From: Xenorhabdus nematophila ATCC 19061
GTDB lineage: Bacteria; Pseudomonadota; Gammaproteobacteria; Enterobacterales; Enterobacteriaceae
Length of the DNA: 64,000 bases
Assembly: GCF_000252955.1 (NCBI RefSeq)
Contig: NC_014228.1
Location: 3,449,232 to 3,513,231 of the forward strand
Reading direction: 5' to 3'
Shown here: positions 58,160-64,000 of the stretch, one piece after another
Layout: every line of letters begins with the position of its first letter
Position numbering within the stretch: position 1 is the stretch's first letter
Translations under genes and position numbers: made by a program
Notes under the pieces: model-generated
The model's database searches: none
The model's input: the letters and a program-made list of their open reading frames with translations, nothing else
What the model was told of the DNA's origin: nothing

Positions 58160-59176
58160 CCAAACATACAAGTTGGTAGCTGGAACATGTGTCGGTATAG
58201 GACAGGGTCATATTGGCATTCAAGACAACATCTACGACTGGGTAATTATAGACGAGGCAGCGCGCTCAATTGCGAGTGAATTAGCTATTGCGATGCAATC
58301 AGCTAGACGTGTGTTATTAGTGGGCGACCACTTGCAGTTGCCTCCTTTGTACTCAGATGCTCATAAGACGGCTCTGGCAAGAAAATTAGGTATCAGCAGT
58401 TCGCGCACGGAGGTCGATGAAGTGTTGCAAAGTGACTTTGCACGCGCATTTAACTCTAAATATGGTCAGCAAGCTAGCGCGGCACTTTTAACTCAATATC
58501 GTATGGCCCGCCTATTGGTGACTTAGTATCGAAGATTTTCTATGACGGTAAACTTCGAAATGGGAAACGTGTAATTCCTGAAGTTTATCAGCATGCACCT
58601 CAAGCTTTGCAAAGCATGGTTACCTGGCTGGATACTTCTAGCATGGGGCAACGTGCACATCACTTAGAAGACAGAGGGACAAGTATTTACAACCGTTGTG
58701 AAGCCGATCAGATTATTTCTGTGCTCAAACAAGTATCAAAGAATGCTGAATTAGTAGAGCAGCTCTCCAAGCTCACTAGCAAAGATGACGCTGCCATCGG
58801 TGTGATTTGTATGTATTCAGAGCAGAAGCGATTACTTCGACAGAAATTCAATCAGGAAATTTGGAGTGATGGTTTCAAAGATATTGTCAAAATTGACACT
58901 GTAGATAGTTATCAAGGTAAGGAAAACAGGATCATCATCTTGTCCTTGACGCGTTCAAATAAGCGCCATAGCCCTGCCTTCTTGCGAACCCCTAATCGTA
59001 TCAATGTTGCGATGTCTCGTGCTATGGATCGTTTGTTGATAGTCGGAAATGCGGATATGTGGAAAGGGAACAATAAAGAGATGCCATTAGGTTTGGTTGT
59101 TCAATATATGACTAAACGTGGTCAGGAGGCGGGATACACGTTCCTTTCGGCGAAGCAGGGAGGAAAACAAAAATGA
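58160..59176 (+). pseudogene. Truncated, frameshifted NERD-kinase-helicase homologue (C-terminal helicase part)
   Basis: Corresponds to the last ~335 residues of the 1676-residue protein. YDWVIIDEAARSIASELAIAMQ and VLLVGDHLQLPPLYS match FDWVIIDEAGRAQASELMVAMQ and VLLVGDHKQLPPFYH; later VDSYQGKENRIIILSLTR and RINVAMSRAMDRLLIVG match too. NERD, kinase and Walker A parts are gone, replaced by IS110-side DNA. One base is missing near 58508 (TQYRMA, then PIGDLVSKIFYDG in the next frame). The sequences are clearly related but far from identical, so this is a second family member and not a recent duplicate. It keeps the 4-nt overlap with the partner gene. Confidence 0.88.
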
Positions 59177-59828
59177 TGTCGGATAACAGAGTTACTTATC
59201 ATGAAATTGACTTTCTGTTACCTGCACAGAGGTTCAATATTCATTTTTCATATATTTCCCAGAAGGGCCTGCCTTTTATCCGAGAATTTGTACTGAGGTT
59301 AGTCCATGTAGCACCTATGAGTAAAGCTCAAATTTCAACCTACTTCGGTTTTAGTCGCCGTGAGGCGGAGGAAGCGATTGAAGATCTGGTTCAGCGAGGC
59401 GAACTGACGTTGTCAACAGATGGCCGCTTGACCTTGACAGATAAATCAAATGGCTATTTTTCTCAAATTGGTGAAATTCCTCAGCTATCTACCGTACAGG
59501 ATAGTGGAGCGACCCTGTCATTTGAACTGGCCACTTTTAGCTGCTTCAGCAATCAGGATGTTCAGGATAGATGGAAAGCTGGTATCCGTCTTAAGATTGA
59601 CGACAATAATGCGTCTCAAAGCGAAAGGTTAGTAGAAAAACACTTTCAGCACCAATTTAATCAAATTCTGGATAAAGGCTATCTATCTCACCAGCTAACC
59701 CAGGATAGTAAAGAGCAACCATCTGTTTATACAGTTAATTCTGTTAATAAACTGCGACAGTTACCTTTGCGTTTAACAACAAAATTTCAAATGGATAATG
59801 AGGGTAAATCTGTAGAACGTGAAGACTA
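59173..59828 (+). pseudogene. Truncated homologue of the winged-helix partner protein
   Basis: The first ~218 residues of a protein related to the 507-residue partner at 23682-25205. Residues 50-90 (KAQISTYFGFSRREAEEAIEDL...GELTLSTDGRLTLTD) align with its winged-helix region, and FELATFSCFS with FDVFTLS further on. The start overlaps the helicase-fragment stop as ATGA. The gene is cut at 59828 by IS630 copy 2, and what follows the IS is unrelated (TraI_2-like), so the 3' end was lost by deletion. Confidence 0.82.
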
Positions 59829-60738
59829 TAGCAGAATCAATATAATCAGACATAAGTCACATGCTTTGTAAACAGCTCATCAATAGAGCATCTTTCTCGT
59901 CTTCTTGTTGTTTTTGTTTCAGCCCATTTGTTTTCGATAGGATTTAAATCTGGGCTGTAAGGCGGAATCCATTCCAACTGGCATCCGTGATCGGTTATCG
60001 CTTGTCGCGTGTCACCGCGTTTATGGAAAGGGGCATTATCCATCACAATCACTGTCCCCTTAGGGAGCTTCGGCAACAAATCTTGTGTCAGCCAGGCATG
60101 AAACACATTCGCATTAATGGTTCCGGCAAACAAACTTAAGGTCACAAAGGTATTTTTAATGATAGCACCAATGGCATTAATACGGCCTTTGTGCTGCCAG
60201 TCATGTAAACCAAAACAGCGCGACCCTTTTAACGAATAGCCATGCGTACGTGGCATGGACTGCTCAAAGCCGCTTTCATCCAGATAAACAATCTGTTTGC
60301 CCGCCTGCTCATGATGGCGGATACGCTCGCCAAATACCTGACGCGCGTGTTCGTCAGCGGCGGGATGTTTGTGCGTTTTTTTTGACGGTTATTTTGAGTC
60401 GTTTCAGGGCGTAATGGACAGCCGATTGTGAGACACCCAGACGTTTTGCTCTTTCCCATTGATCATCATCGGGATAATTTTTGACATCGGCGATAAGTGT
60501 CTCATCACTGATTTTCGTGGGCGGTTTATCACGTGTCATACAGGGTTCTATTTTATTGCACCACCGAAACAGAGTGCGGATAGAGACCTCAAAGTGGGTA
60601 CTCGTTTGCTCGAACGTCAACGAATGCTTGTCCTTGTATGCCAGTACTCTTTTTCGGAAATCCAGACTGTAACCCATTTTGCCACTCTGCCTTGTCATTG
60701 GGATTTAGGTATTATGACACAGTATTATGATTCTGCTA
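59829..60738 (-). mobile_element. IS630-family insertion sequence, copy 2 (910 bp)
   Basis: Same length, ends and gene order as 27216-28125, with only scattered single-base differences. TA target copies are at 59827-59828 and 60739-60740. Its two sides belong to different genes, which suggests deletion next to or between IS copies. Confidence 0.92.
59846..60677 (-). CDS. IS630-family transposase (copy 2), frameshift-made
   Basis: Two overlapping frames as in copy 1: helix-turn-helix part from ATG 60677 and DDE part ending at 59846. The coding strand keeps the A8 slippery run. DDE motifs (YLDESGFEQS, MDNAPFHK, DLNPIENKW) are intact, with a few amino-acid changes from copy 1 (for example PPYSPDLNP preceded by I instead of L). 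Confidence 0.85.
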
Positions 60739-60740
60739 TA

Positions 60741-61078
60741 CATTACTTCAGGAAGCCGCCGGGCAGGTTCATTCCCCTTTGTGGGTGAAACCGACGGTTT
60801 CGCTGTCTCCGGTGACGGAGACGGCGTTCTCTGCCGGCTGTAACTCTGTGCCGGAAACGGCATCCCCGCCTCCCGTCAGTGATATAACAAGCCCGCTGCC
60901 ATCTCCCTCTGACGATACCCTGGCATTATTGTCATTATTTCAGTCAACTGATGGAGCTTCGCAGCAAAATAAGGGAAAAAATCACCATCACGACCTGAAA
61001 CTGACCAAACGGCCGGGGCGGGAGAAAGAAAGTATTGCCACTGACAGTCACCGGCATTCATCATTTAAAGATAAATAA
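60741..61078 (+). pseudogene. Tail of a TraI_2-like relaxase-domain gene (ICE B)
   Basis: The frame reads ...PPPVSDITSPLPSPSDDTLALLSLFQSTDG, matching the C-terminus TPGTAPAPDTAEDTRTLLSLFQAEE of the ICE A gene. It continues in frame with HHHDLKLTKRPGREK, similar to the out-of-frame DLKLSK tail in ICE A. The 5' part is lost at the IS630 junction. Confidence 0.72.
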
Positions 61079-61165
61079 TTCAAATGGTTATTTCTATTTT
61101 ATTGCCGCGAATCGTTTTGGGACAGGAAACGGCAGGATGACATGATGATCCGAGGAAAAAATAAC

Positions 61166-62182
61166 ATGTTGCACACAGCAGAAACCCTCAGTTGGGAAGC
61201 GCTATTAGAAGAGTACTTTTTTTCACATATCCTGAGACCGGATACCGAGTGGAGTTATTGCAAGGTCACACGGGGTTTTATCCGGTTTATGGGGGAAGCG
61301 GCATCACCGGCGCAGATCACTCATCGAGATGTGTTGTGGTGGCGGCGCCATCTTTTGGTGGAGAAAAAGCAGTCGAGCCATACCTGGAATAATAAGGTGG
61401 CTCACCTGCGGGCCATTTTTAATTTCGGCATGGAGCGAAAACTGCTGTCTCACACCGAAAACCCGTTTAACAACGCGGTGGTTAAAAAAGAGAAGAAAAA
61501 GAAGAAGATTTTGAGTCAATCGCAGATAACCCTTATTAATCTGTTAATGGGAAAGTTTGCTGAAGAGGAAAGAACCGAGGTTACCCCACGGGGAGGGCGT
61601 TGTGCCCTGTATCCGACCTGGTATTGGTCAACGGTACTGGCGACATTGCGCTTTACGGGGATGCGTCAGAACCAGTTACTGCACCTGCGTCTGCGGGATA
61701 TTAACCTGGAAAGCAATTATATTGAACTGGGGCTGGAAGGCAGTAAAAACCACAGTGAATGGGAAATCCCGATTATCCCGCCGCTCAAACCCCGGCTGGC
61801 AAAATTAGTGGAAAGGGCGATTGCTGCCGGCGCTAAAGCCAATGATCCGATTTTCGATCTCAGTCGGTTAAGTGTGCCGCACCCAAGCCGGCTTTCCCGT
61901 TACAAATATGATATCAACCGGGAAAAACAACAGCTCCGTTCTTTCTTTCGCCGGCTATCCAAAGAGTGTGATTTTGCGGTCTCACCCCACCGTTTTCGTC
62001 ATACGTTGGCGACGACCCTGATGAAATCGCCGGATCGTAATCTGCCGCTGGTGAAACGATTACTGGGGCACCGTAATGTGGCGACGACGATGGAATACAT
62101 TGATCTTGATATGGAAGTGACGGGCAAAGCCCTGGAGCGGGAACTGGGGGTGTATACTGATTTTGCTGATGAGCATGAATAA
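61166..62182 (+). CDS. ICE B integrase, tyrosine recombinase
   Basis: A 338-residue tyrosine recombinase closely related to the ICE A integrase (EYFFSHILRPDTEWSY, TWNNKVAHLRAIFNFGMERKLLSH). Catalytic residues are present: Arg in FTGMRQNQ, Lys in EGSKNHSEW, SPHRFRH, LLGHRN, TTMEYIDLD. ATG 61166 follows GAGGAAAAAATAAC. It lies 345 nt from the second att core and is intact although the rest of ICE B is decayed. Confidence 0.93.
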   Translation: MLHTAETLSWEALLEEYFFSHILRPDTEWSYCKVTRGFIRFMGEAASPAQITHRDVLWWRRHLLVEKKQSSHTWNNKVAHLRAIFNFGMERKLLSHTENPFNNAVVKKEKKKKKILSQSQITLINLLMGKFAEEERTEVTPRGGRCALYPTWYWSTVLATLRFTGMRQNQLLHLRLRDINLESNYIELGLEGSKNHSEWEIPIIPPLKPRLAKLVERAIAAGAKANDPIFDLSRLSVPHPSRLSRYKYDINREKQQLRSFFRRLSKECDFAVSPHRFRHTLATTLMKSPDRNLPLVKRLLGHRNVATTMEYIDLDMEVTGKALERELGVYTDFADEHE

Positions 62183-62312
62183 AACGGCGTAAAAAAAGAC
62201 AGGGCAGGTCTCAGACAGGATTGAGGTGGAGGTGTGAGTGAACTGCCCTGCATCAATATGGAGGGTATGAAAAAAATGGCTAATTTCGATTCTCTGTCCC
62301 GTGAAGTATTCC

Positions 62313-62358
62313 CCTGACTTGACATCAGAATCAATTACTGAAATCATTACCTTAAACG
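62313..62358. repeat. ICE-end conserved 46-nt element, copy B
   Basis: 45 of 46 positions identical to 33686-33731, at almost the same distance (170 against 172 nt) from the att core. Confidence 0.65.
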
Positions 62359-62364
62359 AGAAAA

Positions 62365-62388
62365 GGGTAACTGTTAAAACAGCTACCC
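62365..62388 (+). terminator. Hairpin downstream of the ICE B integrase
   Basis: GGGTA/TACCC and CTGTT/AACAG stems around one A-C mismatch, loop 2 nt. Same shape but different sequence from 33738-33762. Confidence 0.6.
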
Positions 62389-62527
62389 TGTTATCTTGTC
62401 TTAAATGTTCTTTTCAACTAAACAGTACAAATTGAACTGATTAGGCTTTAACATTTAATTAACGATTGATTCTTTTTCGCGCTTTTGTCAGGAAATTTAA
62501 TAACCTAGGACAAACCCGCATGGAAAT

Positions 62528-62581
62528 TTGGTGCCCGGACTCGGAATCGAACCAAGGACACGGGGATTTTCAATCCCCTGC
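62528..62581. repeat. ICE att core: 3' fragment of tRNA-Phe
   Basis: 54 bases identical to 33903-33956, i.e. the 3' end of tRNA-Phe through the anticodon arm, followed by non-tRNA sequence (CAGACTGATG). It separates the ICE B integrase end from the ICE C parA end. Confidence 0.92.
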
Positions 62582-62618
62582 CAGACTGATGAAAAATAAA
62601 ACGTAATTTTTTTTAGCC

Positions 62619-62644
62619 TGCATACTTAACTGACTGAGTATGCA
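62619..62644. promoter_or_regulatory. Palindrome upstream of parA, possible operator
   Basis: TGCATACT (62619-62626) and AGTATGCA (62637-62644) are perfect inverted repeats 10 nt apart, ending 2 nt before the parA ATG. It would overlap the ribosome site, so it could act as operator or as mRNA hairpin. Confidence 0.5.
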
Positions 62645-62646
62645 AC

Positions 62647-63534
62647 ATGATAATTCTTCCCATAATTTCCCCCAAAGGGGGCGAAGGTAAATCGACTCAC
62701 GCCGCCAATCTGGCTGGCTTTTTTGCCGATGCCGGTTTACGCGTTCTCCTGATTGATGCGGATTACTCGCAACCCACGGCCAGCAGTGTTTTTCCCCTGA
62801 ACTATGAAGCGCCCGCCGGTTTGTATGAGTTGCTGATGCAAACGGTGGATCTGCACCAGCCTGAGCAGATCATTTCCCGTTCGGCCATCAACAATCTGGA
62901 TGTGCTGATCTCCAACGATCCGGATGAGCTTCTGCCAACGGCAATGCTGCACGCGCCCGACGGGCGTTTACGCCTGCGCAATATCCTGCAACATCCCCTC
63001 TTCAGTCAGTACGATATTATTTTCATTGATTCCAAAGGGGCGACCGGCGTGATGAGCGAGCTGGTTGTACTGGCGGCCACGCAGGGCGTACTGGGGGTTA
63101 TCAAGCCTATTTTACCCGACGTCCGCGAGTTCCTGCGTGGCACCCTGCGGATGCTGACCCGGCTCCGGCCCTTTGAAAACTACGGTATCCGGCTGCCGGC
63201 TATCCGGATACTGGTCAACGGGATTGAAGGAACGAATCTTGACCGGGATACGCTGAGTGAACTGGCCGACATTATCAATAATCAACGCTATGATTCTGCC
63301 GCACTGGGCGGCAGGCAGGTTTACCAGCTGCTGGAAACCCGGATAGATCTGCTGGATATCTACAAACTGGGGCATGTCCGTGCCCAGCCCGTGCATCGCC
63401 TTGAGTATAAAACCACCCGAAAAAGCCCGGCTGCCGCGCAAACCATGCACCGCCTTGCCTGTGAGCTGGTGCCCTTATGGGCGGAAAAATTCGACGCAGT
63501 ATTGACTGCGCAACCGACGGGGGATGCGCAATGA
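62647..63534 (+). CDS. ParA-family ATPase at the start of ICE C
   Basis: A 295-residue ParA/Soj-type protein. The deviant Walker A is SPKGGEGKSTHAANLAGFF, followed by VLLIDADYSQPTAS and IIFIDSKGATG. In PAPI-1/SPI-7-class ICEs a ParA-type gene is the first gene inside the end opposite the integrase, and it is needed to keep the element. The next gene starts within its stop codon. Confidence 0.92.
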   Translation: MIILPIISPKGGEGKSTHAANLAGFFADAGLRVLLIDADYSQPTASSVFPLNYEAPAGLYELLMQTVDLHQPEQIISRSAINNLDVLISNDPDELLPTAMLHAPDGRLRLRNILQHPLFSQYDIIFIDSKGATGVMSELVVLAATQGVLGVIKPILPDVREFLRGTLRMLTRLRPFENYGIRLPAIRILVNGIEGTNLDRDTLSELADIINNQRYDSAALGGRQVYQLLETRIDLLDIYKLGHVRAQPVHRLEYKTTRKSPAAAQTMHRLACELVPLWAEKFDAVLTAQPTGDAQ

Positions 63535-63920
63535 ATGTTATCTGGCGGGCGGTCTGCTTTCGTTATGAGCGTGTTGAATTACTGTTCAATGATGATGAGT
63601 GGTTTGTGTTTGTGGATGCGTCGGATCGTGAAACCGCGCAGGCGAAACTTCAGGTCTTATTGCCGGCTATTCTTGACGTTTCCCCGGAAGGGGTAGAGCA
63701 CTATTATCCCCGCAATGAAGCGGAGCTGCGCAGGCAGGCCATGCGCCCCGATGCGTCTCCGGATTTGGCGTTGCCGGAATGTGGCTGGGAAAATGACCAG
63801 CCGCAGTATCTGACCGAAAAAGAAGTGCTGTTCTGGGTCTCTTCCCCTCATCTGCAACAACGTTTAATCGCCGCCCTGAATGCGGTCAGTCAGGAGGCCG
63901 CCGATGGGAATGACGCATGA
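63531..63920 (+). CDS. Hypothetical ICE protein between parA and dnaB
   Basis: A 129-residue protein starting MNVIWRAVCFRYERVELLF; its ATG overlaps the parA stop (ATGA) and its 3' end overlaps the dnaB-like start by 17 nt. No motif recognised. The position suggests a partner in ICE replication or maintenance; that is inference. Confidence 0.75.
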   Translation: MNVIWRAVCFRYERVELLFNDDEWFVFVDASDRETAQAKLQVLLPAILDVSPEGVEHYYPRNEAELRRQAMRPDASPDLALPECGWENDQPQYLTEKEVLFWVSSPHLQQRLIAALNAVSQEAADGNDA

Positions 63921-64000
63921 ACAATTGAAGGTCATCAGCGAAGAGGCACCCAGCTATGCGTATGCCGAAGTCGGGGTACTGGGTGGTCTGGTGCTGGAGA
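63904..64000 (+). CDS. DnaB-like replicative helicase, N-terminal start only
   Basis: 32 codons are visible (MGMTHEQLKVISEE, then AYAEVGVLGGLVLE). The last part resembles the EAEQ-x-VLGGL-x-L start of DnaB helicases, and this gene order (parA, small gene, dnaB) is typical of the ICE class. Most of the gene is outside the window, so the call is tentative. Confidence 0.65.
   Translation, partial: MGMTHEQLKVISEEAPSYAYAEVGVLGGLVLE

Larger units (their letters stand above)
62183..62527. other. ICE B att-proximal end region
   Basis: No gene. Carries the second copies of the 46-nt ICE-end element (62313-62358) and of the hairpin (62365-62388), then AT-rich DNA to the att core. Confidence 0.7.

Overview
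The window reads as a Gram-negative enterobacterial chromosome of the Xenorhabdus/Photorhabdus type (Morganellaceae). This is inferred from the gene content and protein sequences of the core block and from its moderate GC; no database search was run. A core block of about 20 kb (33.9-53.7 kb) carries tRNA-Phe, yjdC, dsbD, dcuA, aspA, fxsA, groES, groEL, yjeI, epmB, efp, a guanidine exporter gene under a guanidine-II riboswitch, a small amine-oxidation operon, two tRNA-Leu genes, rsmC, holD and rimI. Integrative conjugative elements (ICEs) of the PFGI-1/PAPI-1/SPI-7 class, which use tRNA-Phe as attachment site, lie on both sides of it.

Left element (ICE A, 1-33.9 kb, continuing past the left edge). 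It starts with a type VI secretion cargo on the minus strand (VgrG, an Eag-type DcrB chaperone, and a prePAAR/PAAR Rhs protein cut by the window edge). Conjugation genes of the ICE backbone follow (TIGR03757, 03756, 03755, a small membrane protein, a TraG N-terminal-like protein). Next comes an AT-rich five-gene cargo operon that looks like a small biosynthetic cluster: a divergent EPSP-synthase-like enzyme lacking key catalytic residues, a PhyH-type dioxygenase, a ThDP enzyme, a Bcr/CflA-type exporter and an atypical SDR. Then come a putative structured RNA, a tyrosine recombinase, and a two-gene system made of a 1676-residue NERD-kinase-kinase-SF1 helicase fusion and a winged-helix partner. 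An accessory block of small genes follows: an ardB/klcA-like gene split by an IS630 element, an unknown gene, a CbtA-like protein, a DUF1281 protein and an N6-methylase-like protein. Most of these genes are preceded by a hairpin plus T-tract leader. The element ends with a TraI_2-like relaxase-domain gene, an integrase and the tRNA-Phe attachment site.

Right part (53.7-64 kb). After rimI the sequence is a graveyard of insertion sequences (defective IS3, intact IS982, partial and complete IS110, intact IS630) inside the remains of a second ICE (ICE B). ICE B retains the 3' end of a second, diverged copy of the NERD-kinase-helicase operon, the tail of a TraI_2-like gene, and a second integrase. 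A 54-bp copy of the tRNA-Phe 3' end at 62.5 kb closes ICE B, and a third element (ICE C) starts there with parA, a small gene and the first codons of a dnaB-like helicase gene.

Main points of interest are the two independent copies of the NERD-kinase-helicase/winged-helix operon, the ICE-borne EPSPS-like cluster, the paired structured RNA, the recurrent hairpin leaders, and the groEL gene, which as given carries a nonsense codon and three one-base insertions.
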